From NCBI RefSeq assembly GCF_023898315.1, contig NC_064615.1, forward strand, positions 733,753,450-733,817,449: a stretch of DNA of 64,000 bases, written 5' to 3'. The translations under genes were made by a program, and so were the position numbers. The notes beneath the pieces are model-generated. The model ran no database searches. It saw only the letters and a program-made list of their open reading frames with translations, and was not told the origin of the DNA. This DNA comes from Schistocerca nitens. Its lineage: Eukaryota; Arthropoda; Insecta; Orthoptera; Acrididae. Below, piece by piece: positions 1-12,234 of the stretch; position 1 is the stretch's first letter; each line of letters begins with the position of its first letter.

Positions 1-1353
1 AAGGCACAAAAAAAAAAAATTCAAATCGGCCCAGCCGTTCAGGACCAGTTCAATGACGTACACACGTACAGTAGAATTATATATATAAAGATATATCACT
101 GTGCACAACAAAGGCACCTGCTAGTGCTCTGTACGGCACAACTATAAAAGACTCCACTGTTCCCCATTTCTGGCTGTTCTTTCTATTTTCTCTGGTCAAC
201 GGGAAAAGATACCGTCCAGATTCGAAGTGGGCAATAACCACGACAGATTGGCCATACTCCATATTGACCATTATGACTGTACATGCTGTACTGGAGAACA
301 GCACATCATGTTGTGGGCCATTTTCCACCCTGCAGGTAGGTGACGAGCATGACAGCTTGGCCACACCCCATATGTACCATTATGACTGCACAGGTAGCCC
401 AGGTCCACAGCACATGGCATTACATACCAGAACTTTGATCTCAGTTACTGACCACCAACCAAATCGCTCGTCTGCTGTATTTGTGCCCCGCAACGACAAT
501 CTGGGCCCACCATATTACACACGAAACAATTCTGGACAGCGCACTATAACATGACGGGCGGCACCTCCTGAGTTGTTTGCAGCTAGCCACTGTGCCTTAT
601 GGTTATGGCTGAAACGTTAGTCGCTGCATCTTCCCATTCCACAGATAAGCATGTGCAGCTCCAAACTGTCAATGCTGAGAAACCCGCATGACCTACAGAT
701 CGCTGCTCAACGATGCACCACAAAGTTGTCCCCCACTTTAAAGGCGATTGCAGCGCTGGCCTGCTGATGTTGTGGTTACCACAAGGTGCAGCTAATTGTC
801 CACTTCCGCGTTGCGCGGCCCCAGCTAATCTCATAGCGGCGCCCTTGTGGTTCAGCCACTACCAAGTGTAACTGCCCTTGTAGAAATTAAAAGTGTCAGA
901 GCAGAGCTACAACGGCCTGCCAGGTGGGAATAAACTAAACCATGCCGTGAAATTCATTTTCACTGGACGGTATGTTAGTCATGATAATATTGGTTTACAA
1001 AAAAAAGGAAAAAAAAGTCGGTCACGTTAACAAAACACACTCCTGAGATCCAAATGAGTATCTCACAGAAGTTTTACTTAAGACAATGTCATCATCAGCA
1101 TGTTCTGGAGGTAAATAATTGCTATACTTTCACCGTGCTTCCAGCAGTGAAAGCTCATTACACTAACGTATTAAGCTGTGTGTGAAGAGACAGACAAGTA
1201 ACATGTACAACGTAAGGCAAAAGAGGATGTTCAACTCTTACCTGATTATCTGTTAATAATACAGATGTACAGAGTTCTGTTACACGAATTTGCAACATTA
1301 GATTATATTCATGAACTGTCACCCCTAAAAGCAACTATGACTATAAGGCAGTG
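1..1353. other. Non-coding stretch; possible LINE 3' tail at left edge
   Basis: No gene recognised. The first ~90 bases (poly-A, then a 'cagccgttcaggacc' phrase and TA repeats) resemble the 3' end of a non-LTR retrotransposon, but too little is present to classify it. At about 170-392 a unit of ~110 bp is present twice in degenerate tandem; the block around 'ttggcca...ccattatgactg' recurs at 248 and 357. Confidence 0.3.
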
Positions 1354-1355
1354 TA

Positions 1356-2294
1356 CGAGGTGTGGCTAGAAAAAAACCGGACTAGTACTGGTGAAACAAT
1401 GAAACGAATGCAATACGGCTGAAAGTCGCGTGGCCTGTCACGTGACTCTCGCTCCGCCTACTGCTCGAGTTTCATCTGCCTCCTGCACTCAGTCTGCCCG
1501 TGGCGTCTGTTTTAAGTAGTTGACGTTTTGTCTGTGCGTCGGAAAATGTTGAGTGTACAGAAAGAACAGCGTGTTAACATCAAATTTTGTTTCAGACTAG
1601 GAAAATCTGCAAGTGAAACGTTTGTAATGTTACAACAAGTGTACGGCGATGATTGTTTATCGCGAACACAAGTGTTTGAATGGTTTAAACGATTTAAAGA
1701 TGGCCGCGAAGACACCAGTGATGACACTCGCACTGGCAGACCATTGTCAGCAAAAACTGATGCAAACATTGAAAAAATCGGTAAACTTGTTCGACACTTT
1801 CCTTGTCAACTCCTGTTAACTCAGACACTGCTCTGATTGTTAAACGGCGATCTTGTCGAACAAGTTTACCGATTTTTTCAATGTTTGCATCAGGTTTTGC
1901 TGACAATGGTCTGCCAGTGCGAGTGTCATCACTGGTGTCTTCACGGCCATCTTTAAATCGTTTAAACCACTCAAACACTTGTGTTCGCGATAAACAATCA
2001 TCGCCGTACACTTGTTGTAACATTACAAACGTTTCACTTGCAGATTTTCCTAGTTTGAAACAAAATTTGATGTTAACACGCTGTTCTTTCTGTACACTCA
2101 ACATTTTCCGACGCACAGACAAAACGTCAACTACTTAAAACAGACGCCACGGGCAGACTGAGTGCAGGAGGCAGATGAAACTCGAGCAGTAGGCGGAGCG
2201 AGAGTCACGTGACAGGCCACGCGACTTTCAGCCCTATTGCATTCGTTTTATTGTTTCACCAGTACTAGTCCGGTTTTTTTCTAGCCACACCTCG
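1356..2294. mobile_element. Palindromic (head-to-head) mariner derivative with TA target duplication
   Basis: Two 440-bp arms (1356-1795 and 1855-2294) are inverted copies with about six differences by eye. Each begins with the same terminal sequence (cgaggtgtggctag) and is flanked by TA (1354-1355, 2295-2296). Each arm encodes the N-terminal helix-turn-helix domain of a mariner transposase: ATG at 1546 on the + strand and near 2104 on the - strand, with landmarks LGKSASETFVMLQ and VFEWFKRFKDGRE. The right arm runs 59 bp further into the gene (to TGVDKESV). The catalytic DDD domain is absent from both arms, so this is a non-autonomous element made of two 5' ends. Confidence 0.9.
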
Positions 2295-2296
2295 TA

Positions 2297-5200
2297 TGTA
2301 CAGTTCCTGAGAATTCTCTTATCTTGGATAACGGAGCAACCATGACATGAAAAGAGACATCACACAAAAATTGTCATCACTATTATCGTCGTATCGTTTA
2401 AATGTCATCATCAGACTAAAGAAGAGCTTAAAGCTATTTCTGTTTTGGCAAGCATATTAAACTGGCATTGGCTTATTACATGGCACTTCGGTGTTCACTT
2501 ATTAGTTGAACACAACAGAGAAAATTCATGTTTAATTAATGTTTGACTAGACTGAAGCAGTGTCTATCTCTACTTGGCTATTACCCCATAAACTGCAATC
2601 TAACAATGTTTTGTCCCTAGTCACGGCCAGAAACTACAACAAAACAAAGAAACAGTTCCTATAAGAAGACAAAAGGTGTACTCACTCATGTATTTAAGTA
2701 ATAAAAATTGCTGTTATCGATGCTAATATGCTGCTGGTAGCAGTGACCACTTACAAAACTGCACTCATGGACTGGATTTGTCGGAAGAATACGCTGGATT
2801 TGTTAGAAAAAGTATACACATTGAAATAAGCCTAAAGGTGCATACATCTAATGAAAACAGAATAGACGTGGCATAAGCAAATATTTTCTGTGCACCTCAT
2901 AAATAGTACAGTTCATATTTTTTAGATAAATCCCAGAAGAAGGTGGCGTCAACCAGTGGAAAAAATCATGAACTACTTATCACTGAGTAATTTTATACAT
3001 AAAAATTTATGATTTTTATCTGAGATAAAGGCATAAACTGTTTCCTGGATCACTGTGTTCTTTGTTGATTTATATAGAAACTCGTATTACTTTTTTATTG
3101 TGTCACTCAGTTCAACATTTACGTCCTGCAGATGGACTTCTTATCCGTGCATTTTATGAAAAATAAGATACATATGTCTGAAACATTTTCGATACTTCAT
3201 CTCATATTTGAATTTCGATTGATTTAGCTTTTTTGGGGCTAATCTAAATAAAACACATCAATTTACACAGAAAGAAAATAGCTGATGTCAAACCCCTAAC
3301 AAAGAAGGTACCATGAACCAAATGCCTGTACAAGGCAAGAGATGACAAAGGGTTGCGTAACTCAAATGAATCGTAGACCTACTTGATAGTCCTGCGTCTT
3401 CGATATGCATCCGCACTTTTCGGCCTGTTAATTTTACCTGGCCTTAGCTGTAATGCAGATGCTAGTATATTGCTCTCCATCATACGAACTCTGATGAAGA
3501 ATTAATCCAAGATAACACGATTCTGGGAGAAGTTGGTACACTCGCAAAAGAACAAAAGCCAACTGTTGCCAAGTTTTAATATACTCTAGAGGCCCAGTAT
3601 CCTTCCGCTTTGTTGATGTACCGCAGTTAGTACATTAGCTACACAACGATATAACTGCTTTTACAATATTCATGGAGTTTTAGGTTGTAGTACTTCCCTC
3701 TCAGCACGACACTACCGATATGAAAGAAAGAAAAAGTCACTCCCGCATGAATTTACAATTCTAACCTGTCACAACTTTGCTATGCTATGCTATACCACAT
3801 ATGATTTATTTGTCACGAGGGCCTTCAAACCACAACGCCAGGACGGTTTAGAATTTGTTGGCAGTTAATAACCCAATATTCTCCAATGCACAAAAACAGT
3901 CTAACACCTCTCGCGTGCAAGTGGTTATCAACGAAAGTCACGACACTGAGGCGATGAACATCAATGTGATTGCACTTGAGTAGATTTTGGTAATCATCAC
4001 GAGTAAAACATAGCCAATATGCTACACAGAGGTGAAGCCGACGCCAGCCGCACGTTGGACATCTTCCAACACCAGCCACCTTCTCTCTAATAATGACACA
4101 TCGGCCCGACTGCTAACTGTCCTAGGCTGCAGTGGTGTCAGAAAATCCACTTCAAGAATGACAATACTTCTATTACTATAATAGCTTACATCGATGGCTC
4201 CAGTACAGACACTAGGAAAATAATACACAACAAGATTTTTCCTGTCTTCTAAGATCGACAATTCGTAATTTTATCACAGACTGATTCTCCTGTCGTTTTT
4301 GGTTGTCACTTCCATCAGATCATAGCAGAGGGATGTCCGTTAACATCCGTACACCTTAGTCTGAATTCTCATCAGGCTCACTTGCTCGTCTTCAGGAAAA
4401 TGCCTGTGCTTGGTTGCTGATAGCTCGAATGAATGTAGATCATTAAGCACAATTTAAATTCAAATATCTAGTGATTCTTCACTCTGGCCATGATGCAATT
4501 TTCACAAATCTCACTTTAATAAAACTTTACGTCTATCCACATATGATGCCATCTGATTCCTTCTCTCCTTCCTTATTTTAAATTACCGATCTTTTAACGC
4601 CGAGACGAATGTGTTCAGTAAGATGATTTGCCACTGCCGCATCTCATGTTGCAGTTAACTGTCAAAACGGAGGAGATATCTTGCAAGTAAACAGTCATGC
4701 AAATTGTTTCTCTTATTGAATTTTGTTGACTTCCATTGTATCAGGGCATCCTCAACGACCTAGGTAAAATAATGAGTACTTTCTTAAAGACACCCTTCCA
4801 CCTCTGGCAATATTTCGGAGCGCAACAAAAATCTACAGCAATTTGAAGGTTTTTGGCTCAACGTTCTTCACTGACACACTAGTGTCTTCGAGTGCTTCCT
4901 GACCATTTCTAGATACAGTTATAATGCATCTCCTTTTCATTTCACAGAACGTTACAAGTTTAAAAATACATTAATTGTGATTTACAACCCCTGACGTAAG
5001 TCTTGGGGCTTGCGTTCTCTGCCAAAGAGTAGTTATTACTCCTGCTACCTTCCTATACACGAAAACACTATATTTACATTTCTGTTCACATACCAAACAA
5101 ATAAATTCATTAAAACATCCACCTGAAACAGTTTATTTAATATTTGCCCAGACATTACTTACAAGTCCTCTTAGAACATAGGCATATGCCTCACATATCC

Positions 5201-5866
5201 ACACATTACTTACCTGGTTGTCGTAAGTTCAGAAAGGGCTTGTAAACGACGAGTAGATAGAACTTGTAAGATGGTTGATTAATTGATTCGCTATATAGAG
5301 AAAAAATTAAGTTGTTGCATTAATTCGCCGCATTTTAGAATGTCAAAACAGTGCCAGTCGACATATTCTGCTGTCTGTGTATGAAATATTATGTTACAAA
5401 AAGTGGTGTTTATGATATTAACCACAAAAGCAATATTTCTTTCATGTCATATTTACTAAAAAGAAAGCATAAAAAGGTACTAAGTGATACATAACCTTTA
5501 GAAAGGGGTAATTTTTCTGACAAGGTTGATTTATTAATGGAGTTCCACCAAGATTAATATTGCTTTGTTCCATTTGATTTACATTAATAATCTTCCACTT
5601 ATTACACATCGACCAGAGTTAGTTCTTGTTTCACACTGGTAAACCAATCCTAATGGACACACCACAACCGAGGAAATAGTAAATAATATGTCTAGAAGGA
5701 ACACCGGCTAATTTTCAGCAAATGGAGTGTGGATTACTGCCAAGACTTTTGAATTCTTGTGGTAGCTGATTGAAAACGGATGCAGCAGTATATTGCACAC
5801 CTTTCTGCACGAGAGTCAAGAAAATGGGATCCAAATGCAGAATTGTTCACAAGAAACGACAGTAAA

Positions 5867-5868
<2 letters not shown>
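2297..5868. other. AT-rich intergenic DNA, nothing recognised
   Basis: About 3.6 kb without a convincing coding region, splice-flanked exon or repeat I can name. Short open frames at 3825-4261 (- strand) show no family motif and are probably chance. Confidence 0.5.

Positions 5869-5941
<73 letters not shown>
5869..5941. repeat. (AT)n microsatellite
   Basis: 73 bp of uninterrupted AT dinucleotide repeat. It gives meaningless Tyr-Ile open frames on both strands. Confidence 0.98.
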
Positions 5942-5943
<2 letters not shown>

Positions 5944-6244
5944 CCAGAATAGAAGAACTGGGGTCGACAAGAGGTTCGCCAACTTACATCACATATTGCC
6001 CAAACTGCCTGTTTCTGAGCCAAAACTATCCTTTGAGGATGGGAAGAGTTACCCCAAAATATAATATCATATAAGTGAATGAAATTAAGCAGAGTAGACT
6101 AATTTTCGTGACGAACGATCACTTACTTGAGATACTGTTCGAATAGCAAAAATGGCAGCATTAAGTCTTGGAACAAGATCCTGAATCTGGGCTCTCCACG
6201 ACATTTTAATATCTATCTCATCACGGCGAAATTTGAACCGTTCA

Positions 6245-6430
6245 AATGGTTCAAATGGCTCTGAGCACTATGGGACTTAACTTCTCAGGTCATCAGTCCC
6301 CAAGAACTTAGAACTAATTAAACCTAACTAACCTAATGACATCACACACATCCATGTCCGAGGCAGAATTCGAACCTGCGACCGTAGCGGTCGCGCGGTT
6401 CCAGACTGTAGCTCCTAGAACCGCTCGGCC
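6245..6430 (-). mobile_element. tRNA-derived SINE, family 1 (copy A)
   Basis: On the - strand it starts with a tRNA-like head: A box near 'ggccgagcggttctagg' and B box near 'ggttcgaattc'. The body ends 'gagccatttgaacc'. An 8-bp duplication (accgttca at 6237-6244 and 6431-6438) flanks it, as expected of a retroposed copy. It shares head and body with copies at 19245, 23336, 39817 and 58818. Confidence 0.88.
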
Positions 6431-6549
6431 ACCGTTCAGTTTCACTAATCATATACCCACTCTGTGAAATTAAGACGTCAGGTTTTCTCGACCTGTCTTA
6501 GAAACTGTAAGAACCGAGTCCTACTGTGATCTAGCGATTGTTTATTTTC

Positions 6550-9500
6550 TACAAATCTTAAACTTACGTCATGAACTGCATTAGTTGAAACAATGCCATT
6601 GTTGCACACAATATCTTTCCTACCAAGCTAGCGTCATCAGCAAACAGAAATATTTTAGTATTACCTGTAATACTGGAAAGCATATCATTTATATAAATAA
6701 GGAACAGGAGTGTCCCCAACACTGACCCCTGGGGCGCCCCCAATTTGACTGTGCCACACTCGGACCCCACATCACAGCCATTTTCAACACTGCGAATAAT
6801 GACTTTTCATTGTCTGTTGTTAAAGTAAGATGTGAGCCAATAATGAGCTACTCCCCACATTCCATAATGGTCCAATTTCTGGAGCAATATTTTGTGATCA
6901 ATACAATCGAACTCTTTAGTTAAATCAAAAAAGATGCCTAGCATCCAAATCCTTTTGTATAATCCACCCAGTATCTCACCGAGAAGAGAGAATAAAGCAC
7001 TTTAAATTATTAAACCATTTCTAAAGCCAAACTGTACATTCGATAGCAAAAATTATCTGATATAAAATGATCAATAATCCTTACATACACAGCCTTTTCA
7101 ATGCCTTTAGCGAACACTGATGGTATAGAATTAAGTCTAAAATTGTGTACATAATCCCATTCTCCCTTTTTATAAAGGAGCATTATCACTGAGTATTTTA
7201 ATTGTTCAGGAAACTGACCACTCGTAAAGGAAAAATTACAAATGTGACTAAGTACAGATCTAACATGTGCAGGACAGTATATTAATATTCTTCTACGCTC
7301 TCCATCATACCCACGAGAGTCTTTAGTCTTCAATGATTTAATTATTGACTCAGTTTCCCCTTGGCAGTATCAAGGAGGAGTATATCAGACATCTGGGAAA
7401 GGCATTTTCCAAGAGGGTTATATGATTCCCTGCAGAAACTACGTTTTAATTTAATTCACCAGCAATGCTCATAAAATGACTGTTAAATACTGAGCATACA
7501 TCTGACTTGTCAGTAAGAGAAATATTTTTTCTACAGACTGACGTAATAATTTTGACCTTGTGCCGCTGACCAGACACTTCCTTCACAACTGACCAAATGG
7601 GTTTAATTTTATCCTGCGAATTAGCTATTCTATTTGCATACTACATACTCTTTACCTTCCTAATAACATTTTAAAGCACATTACATAGGCTGCTGTCGCT
7701 TGATTGTGACTACATCTAACATGTTGATTGAATTCCCACTTTGTTCTACATGATATCCCACTAGTCAGCCACTCAGGTTGCCTTTCACTACTATTACCCT
7801 GTTTAGAACATTCTAATAGAAAGCAACTCTCAAAGAGCATGAGAAATATGTTAAGGAAAGCATTATATCTGTCACCTATGTTATCAGCACTATAAGCATC
7901 CTGCCAACCTTGTTCATTAACAAGGATTAAAAAACTGTCTATTGCCATAAGATTAGCTTTCCTGCGTAGTTTGTTATTATATGTAACATTGGATGAGTAC
8001 AAGAGCCTTTTAGTGTCAAAATTTATGCATCATTATCTGAATGGCCATTCACTCTTTTACTAACAGAATACCCACTAGTAATGAAGAACGAACAAAAAAA
8101 ATTTGTATGACTGTGCTACTGTTCCTCTGCACCCTGTTTGAAGAAAAAAACCACAGTATGCATAAGATCATATGAGTTTAAGAGATCCATCGACATCCTT
8201 TTTCTAGCACAATCATAGGCAAAATTAATACTGAAGTCACAACATGTAACTAATTTTTAGGACTTCCTATAAAGTGAACCAATTACCTTCTCTAGTTTGA
8301 GCAGAAATGTTCTCAAGTCAATGTTAGGTAACTTATAAATAACAATTAGAAGTTAAGTTTCACTAAACTCAACTGCCTCTGCAGAATATTGAAATCTATG
8401 TTCAGTGCAGTGCCATGATACTTCTGCAGACTCAAATGGAATATCCCTTTTTACATACAAGGCAACTCCTCCACTCCGAAAAGAACTCCTTGAAAAACAG
8501 TCAGCTAATCTTTATCCTGGTATAGGAAGCCTCTAATTTTCAAATAATTTAAGTGGTGCTTCAATATACTTGTAGTCAACTTGTATAAGCAGTTCACTAA
8601 CTTTCTCTCCAATACCTCTTATGTTGTTGTTGTTCTTGTGGTCTTCAGTCCTGACTGGTTTGATACAGCTCTCCATGCTACTCTATCCTGTGCAAGCCTT
8701 TTCATCTCCCAGTACCTACTGCAACCTACATCCTTCTGAATCTGCTTAGTGTATTCATCTCTTGGTCTCCCTCTACAATTTTTCCCCTCCACGCTGCCCT
8801 CCAATACTAAATTGGTGATCCCTTGATGCCTCAGAACATGTCTTACTAACCGATCCCTTCTTCTGGTCAAGTTGTGCCACAAACTTCTCTTCTCCCCAAT
8901 CCTATTCAATACCTCCTCATTAGTTATGTGATCTACCCATCTAATCTTCAGCATTCTTCTGTAGCACCACATTTCGAAAGCTTCTATTCTCTTCTTGTCC
9001 AAACTATTTATCGTCCATCTTTCACTTCCATACATGGCTACACTCCATACAAATACTTTCAGAAATGACTTCCTGACACTTAAATCTATACTCGATGTTA
9101 ACAAATTTCTCTTCTTCTCTTATATTTTGATGAAATATGCTAATTACTTCTCTACTTGGAAACGTGATGTCCTCTGTAGGTGATTCCTTATTCACAGGGA
9201 TTCCTTTAAGTAGGTATACCTATCAGCTGACTTCAATCTAAAAAAGGTGCAGCTCTAACACAAAATACTACAGGAATTTTTCCATGAGTGATCCCACAAC
9301 CACCCACTACCCTGTCACCTCGAAGCTTTGCCAGCCTCCCCTTTCCATACCTATTGAGGTTCAGCCCATGTATCGTGAAACCCAATTCGCTGATAGACTA
9401 AGCTGGTGTCAATGCAATGTGCCCGATGCTCTCTGCCATCAGTGCGTTCTCCAGCATCTCCTTCCTTAACACACCTGACAGAAGCATGAAGATGAGATCA

Positions 9501-10065
9501 ATCATGACGCTGAAAGAGTTGCATGTAGTGCACATTAGTGCCACCAGTTTGAGTAGCTATCTTTACCAGGTTACCACCTACATCGTACTCCCCATCCCTA
9601 TCATGACTATTCCCTGCCTCACCCACAATCGCTGTCTAATCCTCTTTCATTCCTACATAGTTCCCCTACGCTGTCAGTCACCTGAGCCAACCCTGCACTA
9701 GGCTTCACAATGCTGGTGACCTGGCACTCATTCGCCAACACTTCCTGCTACTACTGGCCGACACCTCTACCATGCAAACTACCTATCAGTACAACTTTCT
9801 TCTTTCCATTAGATCTTTCAGTTGGCTTTGGCTCCATAACTACTGAGGACTGCTTCATGTTTCCTACACCTAAAGCTACAAGAGGCTCCTCTCCACTCAA
9901 CTCTGACAGTTGGTCAAATTTATTGCAAATACATAAAGCACAACTGTCTGAATTTCTCCTCCTCCTAGCTGCCTTCTTACCAACTGCCAGTTCCCATTCG
10001 CTAGCACCGTTCCCCCTCCTCAACCTACCGAGTTCCTCCTTTGCGTCTTGTAACTGCACCTGAAG
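6550..10065 (-). mobile_element. CR1/jockey-like LINE, degenerate, interrupted by another LINE
   Basis: Reading the - strand, 10059-9250 is an ORF1 relic: a charged coiled region, then a SGNH-hydrolase-like block (VVLIGSLHGRGVG, where GDS would be expected, and later EVLANECQVTSIVKPSAG and a G-L-N-L-N-R-x-G-K block). From about 9165 an endonuclease begins (HQNIR) and continues after the inserted element as GIGEKVSELL and GGVALYVKRDIPF. Reverse transcriptase blocks follow ([46 protein letters not shown] at about 6650). Many stops and frameshifts are present and the 3' end is missing. An ORF1 esterase is known from CR1-like elements; the clade is inferred. Confidence 0.8.
8623..9116 (-). mobile_element. 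RTE-like LINE 3' fragment nested in the CR1/jockey-like LINE
   Basis: The - strand encodes the C-terminal part of an endonuclease-reverse transcriptase: SFLKVFVWSVAMYGSE, KKRIEAFEMWCYRRMLKIRW, DHITNEEVLNRI. The element ends in a (CAA)n-type tail on its own strand. Its borders are set by a 7-bp duplication (ctcttat at 8616-8622 and 9117-9123). It is 5'-truncated, as usual for LINE insertions. The same family lies at 10870-11575 in the other direction. The RTE assignment is from general resemblance. Confidence 0.78.
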
Positions 10066-10869
10066 GCCACTGATCTTCTAGTAGATAACTGATTAAGGAA
10101 TTAGGTATTTTAACTACAGCATCAAATTACATAATTTCTCTGTTGAACATTTTTTTCTAAATAATTGTGGCAGTCATAATTACAAAATGAAAAGGAAGAC
10201 TTCCTTGATTAGTCTTCATTAAAGTTTCCTTATTTCTTAAATAGGTGAAAAATGCTGCTATCTAAACATTTCATCACCTATCCAATGACACAAAAACCAA
10301 CTAAATGTCTGAAGACAAAAGTACCCTAAACTAATTTAATAGTAACCTGTAAAATATCGTTCTGAGCAACTACTTCTACACCATAGATACATTTATAGTT
10401 AGTAAATTGTAGCTTGTTTAGTCCGAAAGTGTTAAATTTATATCTGTGTTATTAGATGAAATATTGCCTTTCGATTGTAAGCTTATCTGTACACTGTCAG
10501 CATTCAGCCATTTTTAAACACCAGATTCGTTAGTATTCTGTGATTTGATTGATTCCAAGTCATTACAATATATCAAGGAAAGTAACTCATGGTTGAAGTG
10601 GACAGATAAATTCTAACTAAAGTGGAACTGAAATTACAGTGGTTGATTATTTCCCAAACTAAAACAAATTCGCCAAATTAGTTAAAATAATATCTGGAAT
10701 AAAACTATGAAGTGGAGTTTAGGTTTCAAGCCAAGATCGACTAATGTTTGTTAAACATGGAGCAGAAACTCTTGAATCTGAAAGGATTGGGGGCAAATCA
10801 GGTGTACCTTATTAAATAAACGATAAATTGATTGTTTGATGTATATAAGAATGTCCAGGCTCATAACCC
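10066..10869. other. AT-rich intergenic DNA, nothing recognised
   Basis: About 800 bp between two LINE copies with no open frame or repeat I can name. Confidence 0.45.
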
Positions 10870-11575
10870 CTTGAAAGGAGAATATAAGATGAACATCAAC
10901 AAAAGCAAAACGAGGATGATGGAATGTAACGAAAATAAATCAGGTGTTGCTGAGAGAATTAGATAAGGAAATGAGGCACTAAAAGTAGTAAATGGGTTTT
11001 GCTATTTGGGAAGCAAAATACCTGATGATGTTAGTACTAGAGAGGACGTAAAATGTAGACTGACAAGGGCAAGGAAAGCGTTTCGGAAGAAGGGAAATTG
11101 GTTAACATTGAGTGTAGATTTAGATGTCAGGAAGACTTTTCTGAAAGTATTTGTATGGAATGTAGCCATGTATGGAATTGAAACCTGGATGATAAATAGT
11201 TTAGACAAGAAGAGAATACAAGGTTTCGAATTGTGGTGCTACAGAAGAATGCTGAAGATTAGATGGGTAGATCACGTAACTAACGAGGAGGTACTGAATA
11301 GAATTGAGGAGAAGAGGAATCTGTGGCGCAACTTGACTAGAAGAAGGGATCAGTTGGTAGGACACGTTCTGAGGCATCAAGGGATCATCAATTTAGTATT
11401 GAAGGGAAGTGTGGAGGGTAAAAATCAATAGAGAAATACCAAGGGATGAATACACTAAGCAGATTCAGAAGGATGTAGGTTGCAGTAATTATTTGGAGAT
11501 GAAGAAGCTTGCCCAGGATAGAGTAGCATGGAGAGCTGCTTTAAACGAGTCCCTAGACTGAAGACTACAACAAGA
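10870..11575 (+). mobile_element. RTE-like LINE 3' fragment
   Basis: The + strand encodes the end of a reverse transcriptase and the C-terminal region: KMNINKSKTRMM, FCYLGSKIPDDVSTRED, WCYRRMLKIRWVDHVTNEE and so on, with at least one frameshift near 11430 (GSVEGKN) and an early stop near 10965. The end reads 'gactgaagactacaacaagaag', the same 3' terminus as the nested copy at 8623-9116. It is a dead 5'-truncated copy. Confidence 0.82.
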
Positions 11576-12080
11576 AGAACATTCCCTTATACAAGTTCTC
11601 CATTTAATAGACAAATCAATTATTTGCTGTAATACATATAGTGATAATTTGGGCGAAAGGAGTATTATACTGTGAAATCACAGAGCCAACAAAGCGCTCC
11701 ACAGTTAAATTTTTCTTAAGGTGAAATGTTTCTACTATTCTGTTGTCGTAATTATAGCTCTTCATTTCACTTGTAGAATGCCACCCTCTTTAGCGAAGAT
11801 AAAATACACATTTATGTGAGAAGATTAGATAACAAGTTACTGGCAAATGTCTTAAGAGAACGATGGTGTGATACAGTAATTTCCCGCAATAGATTATCTG
11901 GTGAGTGCCTAAAAATTATGAAAGATCAATTAGGAATGTGTAAAGACGTCAATTCTCCAAACATTATCGCAATTAAACGGTATGGCTACTATTTTATCAG
12001 TCTGTAATCACAAATAAAACAAATTACTACCTTTACAACTGGAGAAGGAGGTGGACATTAAGATATTTTCTGCGACAAGA
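11576..12080. other. Upstream flank of the esterase, nothing recognised
   Basis: No repeat or coding motif was identified. The open frame at 11816-12007 has no family signature. This is where promoter or enhancer elements of the esterase would be expected, but none can be named from sequence alone. Confidence 0.4.
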
Positions 12081-12106
12081 GTATATATATTAGTGAAAGC
12101 CGAGTC
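12081..12106 (+). promoter_or_regulatory. Possible TATA-type core promoter of the esterase
   Basis: A TATATATAT run at 12082-12090 is followed 20-25 bases later by a TCGCATT-like initiator, about 60 bases upstream of the start codon. The spacing is plausible for a short 5'UTR. AT-rich words are common here, and an upstream 5'UTR exon is equally possible. Confidence 0.22.
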
Positions 12107-12165
12107 GCATTTACCTTCTTCTTTCAACAGCAGTTAGTGTAGGAGGAGAGCTTTTTGTGGTCAAC

Positions 12166-12234
12166 ATGGGTTTCATCACTGTACTTCACATAGCAACAGT
12201 GATACATCTCTCTTTGGTACCGGTAGCCATTCTC
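12166..12234 (+). CDS. Esterase exon 1: start codon and signal peptide
   Basis: The ATG at 12166 opens 23 codons ([12 protein letters not shown] onward) that form a typical signal peptide with a hydrophobic core. The exon ends in phase 0 at a GTAAGT donor at 12235. I chose this ATG because it is the only upstream exon found that supplies a secretion signal in the right phase for exon 2. A pyrimidine-rich stretch ending in CAG at 12130 could be the acceptor of a further 5'UTR exon. Confidence 0.8.

Noticed and set aside
77-364. 95-codon open frame on the - strand
   Set aside because: No domain, signal or conserved motif, and it overlaps a degenerate tandem duplication.
5734-6074. Open frames rich in Tyr-Ile on both strands
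   Set aside because: They are the direct translation of the (AT)n microsatellite; the same applies at 15212-15564 and 63006-63245.
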